Positions 43,843 through 52,295 of a DNA stretch of 64,000 nt are shown piece by piece. Positions within the stretch are counted from its first letter, which is position 1. Every line of letters starts with the position of its first letter. Source of the stretch: JAVEDQ01 sp963783105 (lineage in GTDB: Bacteria > Actinomycetota > Actinomycetes > Frankiales > Frankiaceae); assembly GCA_963783105.1 (NCBI GenBank), contig CAWAMI010000001.1, positions 558,001 through 622,000 of the forward strand, given 5' to 3'. Both the position numbers and the translations under genes were made by a program. The notes beneath the pieces are model-generated. The model did not search any database, was not told the origin of the DNA, and was given only the letters and a program-made list of their open reading frames with translations.

Positions 43843-44811
43843 GTGCGGCTCTCGTATCGGATGCGGCTTTTCGGTCTGATCTACGGGCGGGTGAGCACGC
43901 CCATCTCCCAGACGCCGCCGGAGGCGGTCCCGGCGTTGCGGGAACGGCAGCGCCGCACCTACGGCCTGCGCGCGGCCCGCATCGTCATGGGCCGGCTCGC
44001 CGAGGGTGTCGAGGTCGAGGACGCCGTCGCGGACACGCCTGACGGCGTCGCCCTGCCCGTCCGGATCTACCGACCGCCCACGGCGGTACGGCGTCCGCTG
44101 CCCGCCGTCCTGAACTTCCACGGGGGCGGCTTCGCCACCGGCGGCCTGGATCAGTCCGAGTGGCTGTGCCGCGAGGTCTGCTACCGCGCCGGCGTGGCCG
44201 TCGTCTCGGTCGACTACCGGATGGCCCCCGAGCATCCCTTTCCGACCCCACCCGAGGACTGCTACGCGGCGACGACGTGGGTCGCGCGGGAGGCCTCGCG
44301 CCTGGGCCTCGACGGCGACCGGCTGGCGGTCATGGGCGACAGCGCGGGCGGCAACCTGGCGGCCGTCGTCTGCCTCATGGCGCGGGAGCGCGGCGGGCCC
44401 GCGCTGCGGAGCCAGATCCTGATCTATCCGGCCACCGACTTCGTCACCACGTACCCGTCGGAGCGGCGCAACGCGGACGCGCCCCTGCTCAAGCAGCCCG
44501 ACATCGCCACCTACAGCGCCTACTACCGGGCCGGGCACGACGGGAGCAGCCCCTTCGCCTCGCCGCTGCTCGCCGGGGACCACTCCGGCCTGCCGCCGGC
44601 GCTCGTGCAGACCGCCGAGCACGACGCGCTGCTCGACGAGGGGCACCGGTACGCGCAGGCGCTCGCCGGGGCCGGCGTCCCGGTCCGCTACACCGAGTAC
44701 GTCGGCGCGGCGCACGGCTACATCTCGATGCCGGGGCTCGCGCCGCAGGCGCACCAGGCGCTCTGGGAGATCGTCGCGGAGCTGCGCGCCCGCCTCGTGG
44801 ACGCCGACTGA
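43843..44811 (+). CDS. HSL-family (alpha/beta hydrolase fold-3) esterase
   Basis: A 322-residue cytoplasmic carboxylesterase of the hormone-sensitive-lipase family. Oxyanion-hole HGGGF at 93-97, nucleophile S167 in GDSAGGN, acid D261 in AEHDAL and base H291 in AAHGY. DYRMAPEHPFPTP is typical. I chose GTG 43843 because GAGGAGG is correctly spaced upstream. Substrate is probably a short- to medium-chain ester. It is divergent from the MFS carrier. The next 209 bases (44812-45020) hold no complete gene, only an open remnant ending RIEQSYRRRRRRRPDDFMPTG without a start codon. Confidence 0.9.
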   Translation: MRLSYRMRLFGLIYGRVSTPISQTPPEAVPALRERQRRTYGLRAARIVMGRLAEGVEVEDAVADTPDGVALPVRIYRPPTAVRRPLPAVLNFHGGGFATGGLDQSEWLCREVCYRAGVAVVSVDYRMAPEHPFPTPPEDCYAATTWVAREASRLGLDGDRLAVMGDSAGGNLAAVVCLMARERGGPALRSQILIYPATDFVTTYPSERRNADAPLLKQPDIATYSAYYRAGHDGSSPFASPLLAGDHSGLPPALVQTAEHDALLDEGHRYAQALAGAGVPVRYTEYVGAAHGYISMPGLAPQAHQALWEIVAELRARLVDAD

Positions 44812-45020
44812 GCCAGCCGTGTGACCAGCGGCGGAAGGGCTCTGCGGCCGGAGGGCCAAGGTCCTGCTCGCGCGGATCGAGCAGAGCTACCGCCGACGAC
44901 GACGACGGCGGCCTGACGACTTCATGCCGACCGGGTGAGGGCCGGCAGCCCGAGCCGCGCCATGATGAGCCCCCGGCGTCGGGCACCCGGCCAACCGGCT
45001 GGCCCGGAAGGGGATGCGGC

Positions 45021-45278
45021 ATGACTCAGCCGACTGCACCCGACGACAGAAGCAAGCTCAGCGCTGGACTGATCGCGTCCTGCACCGGCGGTGCAGTGCT
45101 GTTGATCTTCATTCTGCAGAACACCGAACGGGTCCGGTTCGACTTCCTGTTCATCACCTTCACCTGGCCGCTGTGGCTGTACACGATCGTGGTCGCCGCC
45201 GTCGGTGCGCTCGTGTGGCTGGGGCTCGGGGTGATGCGCCGGCATCGGCGGCGTCAGTCGCGGCGCGCCGCCAGGTAG
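45021..45278 (+). CDS. LapA-domain (DUF1049) small membrane protein
   Basis: An 85-residue protein with two transmembrane helices around a short loop. GGAVLLIFILQNTERVRFDFLFITFTWPLWLYTIVVAAVG has the QNTxxVxxxFL signature of LapA/DUF1049 proteins, and a basic tail (RRHRRRQSRRAAR) follows. ATG 45021 is preceded by GGAAGGGG. In Gram-negatives LapA tunes LPS synthesis; the role in actinobacteria is unknown. Confidence 0.8.
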   Translation: MTQPTAPDDRSKLSAGLIASCTGGAVLLIFILQNTERVRFDFLFITFTWPLWLYTIVVAAVGALVWLGLGVMRRHRRRQSRRAAR

Positions 45279-45365
45279 CGCGCCGGGCCACTGCTGCTCG
45301 CGCACGGCCTGGGACCCGCTGCGGCCTGAGCGTCGCCAGGAGGTCCGAGATGCCGTTGAGAGAGG

Positions 45366-45439
45366 TGGGCAGGGGCGGGGTCGAACCGCCGACCTTCCGC
45401 TTTTCAGGCGGACGCTCGTACCGACTGAGCTACCTGCCC
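45366..45439 (-). tRNA. tRNA-Phe (GAA)
   Basis: On the minus strand the acceptor GGGCAGG pairs with CCTGCCC, the anticodon stem is TCCGC/GCGGA with loop CTGAAAA (anticodon GAA), and the T-arm has GTTCGAC. CCA is not encoded. It lies 13.4 kb from tRNA-Asp and tRNA-Glu, which are on the same strand and often cluster with it in actinobacteria. Confidence 0.96.
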
Positions 45440-45482
45440 TCCGCCACGTCGGACGCGGCGAAGACGTCGGTCAGCATACCGG

Positions 45483-46166
45483 TCAGCCCCGGCCGGCCTG
45501 CGCCGGTGAGCCCGCGGGGTCGAGTTCGAGCAGCTTGTGCCCCACCACGTTGACGACACGGGTGCCGCCGAGCCGGCGGTCCGGGGCCCGTTGCCCGTAC
45601 GGGTGGATGTGCCCGTGCAGGAGCAGCCGCGGCCGTAGTGCCGTGACGACGTCGTGCAGGGCGGCGAAGCCCCGGTGCGGCGGGTCGTCCTCGTCGCCGC
45701 AGTCGAGGGGCGGCGAGTGGGTCAGCAGGATGTCGACGTCGTGGCCGTCCCGCCTGCGCGCCCGAGCGGCCCGCCGGACCAGCCGCCGCCCCCGCCGGGC
45801 CTGCTGTCGCTGGCTGTACTGATTGGGGCCGGGGCGGTAGCGGATGGAGCCGCCGAGCCCGGCGATGCGCAACCCCGCGACGTCGACCACCGCCTCGTCC
45901 GCGTTGATCCCGCCCGCGGGGCCGATCTCCCGGGTCGGCAGACCGGCCCGCAGCAGCAGGCCGGCGGCGCTCATCTCGACCCCGGACAGGTCGGGGTCGT
46001 GGTTGCCGGGCACGAACACCAGCGGCACCTCGAACAGGTTCGTCAGGTAGTCGAGGTAGCTGGTCTCCAGGTCACCGGCCCCGAGCAGCAGGTCCGGGCG
46101 CAGGCGCCGGGCGAGCGGCGTCTCGAGGCGGGGTTCCACCTCGTCCGAGACCGCCAACAGCCGCAT
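45483..46166 (-). CDS. Metallophosphoesterase
   Basis: A 227-residue calcineurin-like phosphoesterase. Dinuclear-metal motifs in order: VSDEVEPRL (first metal region, with E in place of the usual His of DxH), GAGDLE, PGNHD, LTHSPP and HGHIHPYG. The replaced DxH is common in this actinobacterial subgroup. The middle has an Arg-rich stretch (RRGRRLVRRAARARRR). Substrate unknown. It ends 44 bases upstream of tRNA-Phe on the same strand. Confidence 0.85.
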   Translation of the reverse strand: MRLLAVSDEVEPRLETPLARRLRPDLLLGAGDLETSYLDYLTNLFEVPLVFVPGNHDPDLSGVEMSAAGLLLRAGLPTREIGPAGGINADEAVVDVAGLRIAGLGGSIRYRPGPNQYSQRQQARRGRRLVRRAARARRRDGHDVDILLTHSPPLDCGDEDDPPHRGFAALHDVVTALRPRLLLHGHIHPYGQRAPDRRLGGTRVVNVVGHKLLELDPAGSPAQAGRG

Positions 46167-46192
46167 GCTCCTGGCCTACCCATCCGCGACCG

Positions 46193-46612
46193 TCACGTCG
46201 ACGGCTTGAGCAGGGCGAAGGTCGCCAGCGCGTGGGCGACGGGCTTCCCCTCCTGCTCCACCTCCGCCTCGACGAGGGTGAGGGTGCTGCCGCGCTTGGT
46301 GATCCGGGCGGTCGCGAGCAACGCGCCCTGCCGGGCAGGGTCGAGGTAGGTCACGGTGAGCTGGCTCGTTGCCGCGGGCTCGTCGGTGACGTCGCGCACC
46401 GCCCGGCCCATGGCCGTGTCGATCAACGTGGCGAGGACTCCGCCGTGGACGACGCCCGCCACGTTGAGGTGGTCGTCGGTCGCATCGAGACGGACGACCG
46501 AGTCCCGGCCGGACGGCGAGTCCTCGGGCTCGCCGATCTCGAGGCCGACGAGCTTCGCGAAGGGGAAGCTGGAACCGTCGGACGGCCGTTCGCCGCCGGA
46601 TCCGTCGCTCAC
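46193..46612 (-). CDS. PaaI-type hotdog thioesterase coupled to mscR
   Basis: A 139-residue hotdog-fold acyl thioesterase of the PaaI/YbgC-like group. HLNVAGVVHGGVLATLIDTAMGRAV is the signature (HGG with the active-site Asp on the long helix), followed by SQLTVTYLDPARQGALLATA. The GTG start overlaps the mscR stop by four bases, so it is translated from the same mRNA. MscR converts the formaldehyde-mycothiol adduct to an S-formyl thioester or formate, so a thioesterase here could release formate and regenerate mycothiol. That is inference; generic acyl-CoA hydrolysis is the alternative. Confidence 0.85.
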   Translation of the reverse strand: MSDGSGGERPSDGSSFPFAKLVGLEIGEPEDSPSGRDSVVRLDATDDHLNVAGVVHGGVLATLIDTAMGRAVRDVTDEPAATSQLTVTYLDPARQGALLATARITKRGSTLTLVEAEVEQEGKPVAHALATFALLKPST

Positions 46613-47691
46613 AGCAGCACGACGCTGCGCAGGACGTCGCCGGAGGCCATCCGGCCGAAGGCCTGCTCGACGTCCCCGAGCCCGATCGTCTCGCTCACGA
46701 AGGCGTCCAGCGGCAGCCGCCCCTGCAGGTAGAGGTCGATGAGCATGGGGAAGTCGCGGGTCGGCAGGCAGTCGCCGTACCAGGACGACTTCAGCGCGCC
46801 GCCGCGGCTGAACAGGTCGATCAGCGGCATCTCGATGCGCATGTCGGGCGTGGGCACGCCGACGAGGACGACGGTGCCGGCGAGATCGCGGGCGTAGAAG
46901 GCCTGCCGCCACGTCTCGGGCCGCCCGACGGCCTCGATGACCACGTCGGCGCCGAAGGTGTCGGTGAGCTCCCGCACGGCCTCCACCGGGTCGTGGTCGC
47001 GGGCGTTCACCGTCGCGGTGGCGCCGAGCCGGCGGGCCGTCTCGAGCTTCCGGTCGTCGACGTCGACCGCGATGATGGTCTTGGCGCCGGCGAGGCGCGC
47101 GCCCGCGACGGACGCGGCGCCCACCCCTCCGCACCCGATGACCGCGACGCTGTCGCCGCGGCCGACGCCCCCGGTGTTGATCGCCGCCCCGATGCCGGCC
47201 ATGACGCCGCAGCCGAGCAGGCCCGCGACCTGCGGCTCGGCCCGCGGGTCGACCTTGGTGCACTGACCCGCGGCGACGAGGGTCTTGTCCGCGAAGGCGC
47301 CGATGCCCAGCGCCGCCGACAGCGGGGTGCCGTCCTCCAGCGTCATCGGCTGCTCCGCGTTGGAGGTCGAGAAGCAGTACTGGTGACGTCCGCGCCGGCA
47401 GGCCCGGCAGTTGCCGCAGACGGCGCGCCAGTTGAGGACGACGAAGTCGCCCGGCTCCACCTCGTCGACCCCGGCGCCGACCGACTCGACGATGCCCGCC
47501 GCCTCGTGACCGAGCAGGAACGGGAACTCGTCGTTGATCCCGCCCTCGCGGTAGTGCAGGTCGGTGTGGCATACCCCGCACGCCTGGATGCGGACGACGG
47601 CCTCGCCGGGACCCGGGTCGGGCACGAGGATCGTCGTCAGCTCGACGGGCTGGTCCTTCGCCCGGGCGATGACTCCACGGACCTGCTGCAT
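46609..47691 (-). CDS. mscR: S-(hydroxymethyl)mycothiol dehydrogenase (mycothiol-dependent formaldehyde dehydrogenase)
   Basis: A 360-residue zinc-dependent NAD dehydrogenase. It closely matches mycobacterial MscR: VRGVIARAKDQPVEL, ACGVCHTDLHYREGGINDEFPFLLGHEAAG, NWRAVCGNCRACRRG, and DCLPTRDFPMLIDLYLQGRLPL. Catalytic zinc ligands are C41, H62 and C161. Structural zinc ligands are C92, C95, C98 and C106. Rossmann GCGGVG at ~187-192. It oxidises the formaldehyde-mycothiol adduct, detoxifying formaldehyde and related aldehydes. ATG 47691 follows AGAGGAAG. It is divergent from a mycothiol-linked DinB-type gene and overlaps the thioesterase gene. Confidence 0.95.
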   Translation of the reverse strand: MQQVRGVIARAKDQPVELTTILVPDPGPGEAVVRIQACGVCHTDLHYREGGINDEFPFLLGHEAAGIVESVGAGVDEVEPGDFVVLNWRAVCGNCRACRRGRHQYCFSTSNAEQPMTLEDGTPLSAALGIGAFADKTLVAAGQCTKVDPRAEPQVAGLLGCGVMAGIGAAINTGGVGRGDSVAVIGCGGVGAASVAGARLAGAKTIIAVDVDDRKLETARRLGATATVNARDHDPVEAVRELTDTFGADVVIEAVGRPETWRQAFYARDLAGTVVLVGVPTPDMRIEMPLIDLFSRGGALKSSWYGDCLPTRDFPMLIDLYLQGRLPLDAFVSETIGLGDVEQAFGRMASGDVLRSVVLL

Positions 47692-47790
47692 GGGCGGTCT
47701 CTTCCTCTGGGCGCGGCGGCGGTCTGCCCCCATACTCGCCGAGCCGACGATGCGGTGGGCGGCGGCCCGCCGCGCAACGAGGAGGCGGAC

Positions 47791-48411
47791 ATGAGCGCAC
47801 AGGCCGAGAACTCTCCGACGGCCGCTGTCCGGGAGCAGGACGTCCAGCGGCTTTTCGCGCAGGCGCTGGACACGTTCGACCGGGCGGTGGCCGCCGTCGG
47901 CGACGACCAGTGGTCCGCGCCGACGCCCTGCACCGACTGGGACGTCCGGGCCCTGGTCGGGCACCTCGTGACCGAGCAGCTCTGGGTCTCGCCGATGCTC
48001 TCGGGCGAGACGATGGAGGAGGTGGGCGACCGCTTCGACGGGGACTCCCCCGCCCACATCGTCGGTGCCGATCCCCGCGCGGCCTGGCGGGCGGCCTCGA
48101 ACGCGTCCCGCGCCCTCGCGACCGCGCCCGGGGCCCTCGACGCAACGGTGCACGCCTCCTACGGCGACGTGCCGGCACTGCGCTACCTGGCCGAGATGAC
48201 GATGGACGCGACGGTGCACGCCTGGGACCTCGCCCGCGCCGTCGGCGCCGACGAGCGGCTGCCTCAGGAGCTGGTGCAGCTCGGCCTCTCGATGGTCGAG
48301 GCGAACCGGGACCTGCTCGCCGCCTCGGGGTTGTTCGCCGAGCCCGTGCCCGTGCCCGCGGGCAGCGAGCCGCAGGTGCGCCTGCTGGCCCTGCTCGGCC
48401 GCCGCGCCTGA
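47791..48411 (+). CDS. TIGR03086-type mycothiol-DinB-like protein
   Basis: A 206-residue four-helix DinB/mycothiol-maleylpyruvate-isomerase-like protein. Hallmarks are WSAPTPCTDWDVRALVGHLV (H58) near the N-terminus and MTMDATVHAWDLARAVG (H143), consistent with a His-ligated metal site. Relatives use mycothiol as thiol cofactor. ATG 47791 has GAGGAGG upstream. Divergence from mscR suggests a shared role in thiol-dependent detoxification (inference). Its stop is 63 bases before the HtrA gene, and the operator repeats begin immediately after it. Confidence 0.85.
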   Translation: MSAQAENSPTAAVREQDVQRLFAQALDTFDRAVAAVGDDQWSAPTPCTDWDVRALVGHLVTEQLWVSPMLSGETMEEVGDRFDGDSPAHIVGADPRAAWRAASNASRALATAPGALDATVHASYGDVPALRYLAEMTMDATVHAWDLARAVGADERLPQELVQLGLSMVEANRDLLAASGLFAEPVPVPAGSEPQVRLLALLGRRA

Positions 48412-48412
48412 G

Positions 48413-48452
48413 CTTTCAGAGAGCTCCCAGACCGCTCCCAGGGAACTCCCAG
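48413..48452 (+). promoter_or_regulatory. Phased direct-repeat operator upstream of htrA-type gene
   Basis: CTCCCAG occurs at 48424-48430, 48435-48441 and 48446-48452, exactly 11 bp apart. A degenerate copy, CTTTCAG, lies at 48413-48419, 11 bp before the first. Spacing of one helical turn is characteristic of OmpR/PhoB-type response regulators binding tandem direct repeats. The array lies 23-62 bp upstream of the HtrA start, so the OmpR-type regulator encoded in the same operon probably autoregulates it. Confidence 0.65.
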
Positions 48453-48474
48453 CTTCGCGGCCGAGATTGCCCTC

Positions 48475-49785
48475 ATGAGCGAGACGCGCACGACCCGACC
48501 CGACGACGGCTCCCAGCCCTCGAAGGCCTGGGAGACGCCGAGCGCACCTCCGCCGAGCTCGCCCCCGCCTCCCGCGTACGGGCAGGCGGGACCGCCCTAC
48601 CCGGGACCGCCCTCAGGGCCCTACGCGACCTCACCCCTCCCGATGGCGCCGATGCCCGGCCCGCGGACGACCCCGACCGGGTTGTCGAGCTGGCGGAACC
48701 GGTTCCTCGCCGGTCTCGTGCTCGTCGCGGTGGCCGTCGGCGGCGGGGTCGCGGGCGCCGCGCTGACCGACGGGCAGAACACCGTCGTCTCCTCGGGCGC
48801 CGCGCCGGTCACCGGGCCCGCTGCCGGAGCGGCGGCACCCACGCAGCCGCTGGCGCAGGTCGCGGCGGCCGTGCAGCCGAGCGTCGTGTCGATCCGGGTG
48901 ACCGGGTCGGGGCAGTCCGACGAGGGGTCCGGCTTCATCCTGCGCTCCGACGGCACGGTGCTGACCAACAACCACGTCGTCGCGGCCGCGGCGAACGGCG
49001 GGACGATCTCGGTCCGGTTCTCCGACGGCAAGACCGCCCCGGCCCGCATCCTCGGCCGGGACCCGTCGACCGACCTGGCGGTGATCCGCGCCGAGAACGT
49101 CAGCGGCGTCCGTCCGGCCACGCTCGGCTCGTCGAAGGACCTGCACGTCGGGGACACCGTCCTCGCCCTGGGCAGCCCGCTCGGGCTGGAAGGCTCGGTC
49201 AGCAGCGGCATCGTCTCCGCGCTGCACCGCACCGTGAGCCTCGGCGGTTCGGAGCAGAGCGGCCCGTTCGGCGGCGGAACCGGCTCCCCGAGCGCGGTCG
49301 TGCCCGACGCCATCCAGACCGACGCAGCGATCAACCCGGGCAACTCCGGCGGCCCGCTCGTCGACGGCTCCGGACGGGTCGTCGGCATCAACACGGCCAT
49401 CGCCTCGCTCGGCGGCGGGAGCGGGACCGGCAGCCAGAGCGGCAACATCGGCGTCGGCTTCGCGATCCCGATCGACCAGGCCTCCTCGGTCGCCGACCAG
49501 CTGAGCAACGGGCAGACGCCCTCGCACGCCCAGCTCGGCGTCTCGGTCGCCGACTCCACCAACGGAGGCGCGGTCGTGGGGGAGGTGAGCGCGAACGGCG
49601 CCGCTCAGAAGGCCGGCCTGCAGACGGGCGACGTCATCGTGCAGACGGGCGACACCCCGATCCCGGACGCCGACGCGCTGGTCGCTGCCGTGCGCTCGCA
49701 CAAGCCTGGTGACACGATCACGGTGACCTACACCCGCAACGGCGAGCGCCGCACCGCGGACGTCACGCTGGGCAGCAGCAGTTGA
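48475..49785 (+). CDS. HtrA/DegP-type membrane-anchored serine protease
   Basis: A 436-residue trypsin-like PDZ protease. Residues 1-72 are a Pro-rich cytoplasmic segment, 78-97 a transmembrane anchor, and ~125-330 the protease with triad H167 (TNNHVV), D200 (STDLAV) and S291 (GNSGGP). A C-terminal PDZ domain spans ~345-430 (AQLGVSVADS, AQKAGLQTGDVIV). It degrades or senses misfolded extracytoplasmic proteins. Its stop (49785) is 27 bases from the response-regulator gene, forming a protease-regulator-kinase unit like mycobacterial pepD/mprAB, though in a different order. Confidence 0.93.
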   Translation: MSETRTTRPDDGSQPSKAWETPSAPPPSSPPPPAYGQAGPPYPGPPSGPYATSPLPMAPMPGPRTTPTGLSSWRNRFLAGLVLVAVAVGGGVAGAALTDGQNTVVSSGAAPVTGPAAGAAAPTQPLAQVAAAVQPSVVSIRVTGSGQSDEGSGFILRSDGTVLTNNHVVAAAANGGTISVRFSDGKTAPARILGRDPSTDLAVIRAENVSGVRPATLGSSKDLHVGDTVLALGSPLGLEGSVSSGIVSALHRTVSLGGSEQSGPFGGGTGSPSAVVPDAIQTDAAINPGNSGGPLVDGSGRVVGINTAIASLGGGSGTGSQSGNIGVGFAIPIDQASSVADQLSNGQTPSHAQLGVSVADSTNGGAVVGEVSANGAAQKAGLQTGDVIVQTGDTPIPDADALVAAVRSHKPGDTITVTYTRNGERRTADVTLGSSS

Positions 49786-49811
49786 GGGCCGGAGGAGAGG
49801 TGGACGCGCCG

Positions 49812-50543
49812 ATGGCAGTGCCTTCACCGCCGACACCGCCGGCCAAGGGGGAGGCGCGGCTGCTCGTCGTCGACGACGAGCCGAACATCGTCGAGCTGCT
49901 CTCGGTGAGCCTGCGCTACGCCGGCTTCGAGGTCGCCACCGCAACCAGCGGCCTCGCCGCGGTCACGGAGGCCCGGCGCTTCCGGCCGGACCTGATCGTG
50001 CTCGACGTGATGATGCCCGACATGGACGGCTTCGCGGTCGTGCGCCGCCTGCGCGGCGAGGGGCTCCGGGTGCCGGTCGTGTTCCTCACCGCCCGCGACG
50101 CGACCGAGGACAAGATCACTGGCTTGACGCTCGGGGGGGACGACTACGTCACCAAGCCCTTCAGCCTCGAGGAGGTGCTGGCCCGCATCCGCGCCGTCCT
50201 GCGCCGTACCGGCGGCGCGAGCGAGCCCAGCGCGGCGAACGGCAAGCTGACGTTCGCCGACATCGAACTCGACGACGACAGCCACGAGGTGTGGAAGGCC
50301 GGTCAGCTGGTCTCCCTGTCGCCGACCGAGTTCAAGCTGCTCCGCTACCTCATGCAGAACCCCGGGCGGGTGCTGTCGAAGGCGCAGATCCTCGACCACG
50401 TGTGGCACTACGACTTCGGAGGGGAAGCCGGGGTGGTCGAGTCCTACGTGTCCTACCTGCGCAAGAAGGTCGACACCGGCGAGCCACGGCTGATCCACAC
50501 GCTGCGCGGGGTCGGGTACGTCATCCGCCTGCCGCGGGACTGA
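49812..50543 (+). CDS. OmpR-family response regulator
   Basis: About 243 residues. Receiver domain (15-130) with acidic pocket DDE at 21-23, phospho-acceptor D65 in VLDVMMPDMDG and the conserved Lys in YVTKPFS. Winged-helix DNA-binding domain (~145-240) with SLSPTEFKLLRYLMQNPGRVLSK and YVSYLRKKVD...RGVGYVIR. The start could be ATG 49812 or GTG 49800; upstream GGAGGAGAGG favours neither decisively. It resembles MprA/PhoP/TrcR-type regulators. It lies between the HtrA and kinase genes, and the phased repeats at 48413-48452 are its likely target. Confidence 0.92.
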   Translation: MAVPSPPTPPAKGEARLLVVDDEPNIVELLSVSLRYAGFEVATATSGLAAVTEARRFRPDLIVLDVMMPDMDGFAVVRRLRGEGLRVPVVFLTARDATEDKITGLTLGGDDYVTKPFSLEEVLARIRAVLRRTGGASEPSAANGKLTFADIELDDDSHEVWKAGQLVSLSPTEFKLLRYLMQNPGRVLSKAQILDHVWHYDFGGEAGVVESYVSYLRKKVDTGEPRLIHTLRGVGYVIRLPRD

Positions 50544-50584
50544 CCACCGATGACGCAGCGGCACCCGTTGAGGCAGCGGCACCC

Positions 50585-52279
50585 ATGAGCTCGGTCGGGC
50601 CGGGCTCGACGCACAGCGGGCGGCCGAACCGCCCGCCGCCGGGACCGCCGCAGGGTCCGCCGCCTCGGGGTTCGGCGCCTCGGGGTTCGGCGCCTCGGGG
50701 TTCGGCGCGTCAGGGTCCGCCGCAGGCGAGTGCCCCGCACCAGGGCCCGCCGACCGGCCCGCCGCGGGGCCGCGAGACGGGCGGACCGCGGCGGCTCTGG
50801 CGTCGGCAGCCGTTGTCGGTGCAGCTGGTGCTCGTGGTCCTGGCGCTGGTGGTCGTCGCGCTCGGCATCACCGGCGCGGCCGCGGCGACCGTCCTGCGAG
50901 GTCAACTGGTCAACCGCGTCGACGATCAGCTGCAGGCGTCGCTGCGCGCGATCCTGGGCCCGGCGAACGGCACGCCGCGTGGATTCGGCCCCCAGCCTCA
51001 GCCGCCGCAGACCGGCGCGGCCTTCTTCTACGGCGTCTACCGGGTCGACGGCACCCCCGTCGGCAAGCCCCTGCTCCGGGTTCCCTACGACCAGGTGCAG
51101 TCCGAGCCCGACCTGCCCACCATCACCTACGCGATGGCCCAGGACAGCACCGGTGAGCCGTTCACCACCGACGCGATCAGCGACCACAACGAGTGGCGGG
51201 TGCTGGTCCAGCCGGTGCGGATCAACGGGGAGCCGGGCTCGGTCGTGGTCGCGCTGAGCCTGCGCGACGTGCAGGCGACGGTGAACCAGCTCGTCGCCGT
51301 CGAGGTCGTCGTCAGCCTGCTCGTCCTGCTCCTGCTCGCCGGCGTCGCGTACGCGGTCGTGCGCACCAGCCTGCGCCGGCTGGTCGCGGTCGAGCAGACG
51401 GCCGGCGCGATCGCCGCGGGCGACCTGTCCCGGCGCGTGCCGGTCGAGGACGAGCGCACCGAGGTCGGTCGCCTCGGCTCGGCGCTGAACGCGATGCTGA
51501 CCCAGATCGAGGTGGCGTTCCGCGACCGGCAGGCCTCCGAGTCGAACGCGCGTGCCTCCGAGGAGCGGATGCGTCGCTTCGTGGCGGACGCGAGCCACGA
51601 GCTCCGTACCCCGCTCACGTCGATCCGCGGCTTCGCCGAGCTGCACCGGCAGGGTGCGGTCCGCGAGCCGGAGGAGATGGGGCGGCTGCTCAGCCGCATC
51701 GAGGCCGAGGCCCAGCGGATGGGCCTGCTCGTCGACGACCTGCTGTTGCTGGCCCGCCTCGACCAGCAGCGGCCCCTCGAGCAGCGCCCGGTCGACCTGC
51801 TGACGATCGCCGCGGATGCGGTTGCCGACGCCGGCGCGGTCGCCCCCGGCCGACCGGTGCGGCTGGAGACCGACGGGCTCGACGGCCATCCGCCGGTCGT
51901 CACCGGGGACGAGTCGCGGCTGCGGCAGGTGTTGGGGAACCTGATGTCGAACGCCCTGCACTACACCCCGGCGGAGTCCCCGATCTCGGTGCGGGTGGCG
52001 GTGGAGGGGCCGGAGGCCGTGCTCGAGGTCATCGACAGCGGTCCCGGGCTGTCGCCCGAGGACGCGCAGCGCGTGTTCGAGCGCTTCTACCGGGCCGACC
52101 CCTCCCGGACGCGCGGCGGCGGTTCGACCGATCGGTCGGCGGGTGGCTCCGGGCTCGGGCTGTCGATCGTGGCGGCGCTGGTGGCGGCGCACGGCGGGCG
52201 GGTCACCGTTCAGACGGCCCCGGGCGCGGGCGCGACCTTCAGCGTGCGGCTGCCGCTGCGCCACGAGTCGGGTCGTTGA
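50585..52279 (+). CDS. Sensor histidine kinase partner of the OmpR-type regulator
   Basis: A 564-residue kinase. Residues 1-75 are a Pro/Gly-rich cytoplasmic tail with three RGSAP repeats. TM1 78-103, extracytoplasmic sensor ~104-235, TM2 ~236-259, HAMP ~260-312, and HisKA with phospho-accepting H338 in SHELRTPLTSIRGF. The ATPase domain has NLMSNALHYTP, DSGPGLSPED and GGSGLGLSIVAALVAAHGG. ATG 50585 has no good ribosome-binding site. A 12-codon frame (ATG 50550 to TGA 50588) overlaps it as ATGA and may couple translation. Completes the HtrA-linked system. Confidence 0.9.
   Translation: MSSVGPGSTHSGRPNRPPPGPPQGPPPRGSAPRGSAPRGSARQGPPQASAPHQGPPTGPPRGRETGGPRRLWRRQPLSVQLVLVVLALVVVALGITGAAAATVLRGQLVNRVDDQLQASLRAILGPANGTPRGFGPQPQPPQTGAAFFYGVYRVDGTPVGKPLLRVPYDQVQSEPDLPTITYAMAQDSTGEPFTTDAISDHNEWRVLVQPVRINGEPGSVVVALSLRDVQATVNQLVAVEVVVSLLVLLLLAGVAYAVVRTSLRRLVAVEQTAGAIAAGDLSRRVPVEDERTEVGRLGSALNAMLTQIEVAFRDRQASESNARASEERMRRFVADASHELRTPLTSIRGFAELHRQGAVREPEEMGRLLSRIEAEAQRMGLLVDDLLLLARLDQQRPLEQRPVDLLTIAADAVADAGAVAPGRPVRLETDGLDGHPPVVTGDESRLRQVLGNLMSNALHYTPAESPISVRVAVEGPEAVLEVIDSGPGLSPEDAQRVFERFYRADPSRTRGGGSTDRSAGGSGLGLSIVAALVAAHGGRVTVQTAPGAGATFSVRLPLRHESGR
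50663..50707. repeat. 15-bp in-frame tandem repeat in the kinase tail
   Basis: CCTCGGGGTTCGGCG occurs three times head to tail and encodes PRGSA repeats in the cytoplasmic Pro-rich tail of the histidine kinase. Being a multiple of three it preserves the frame; copy number may vary between strains. Confidence 0.9.
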
Positions 52280-52295
52280 CCGCCCTCGGGCTGGG

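Noticed and set aside
42166..44859. 897-codon minus-strand frame across the MFS and esterase genes
   Set aside because: It is a different frame over the MFS gene and antisense over the esterase; both real genes have full family signatures.
44812..45020. Small basic protein ending RIEQSYRRRRRRRPDDFMPTG
   Set aside because: The frame has no ATG, GTG or TTG after the preceding in-frame stop, so it is at most a remnant.
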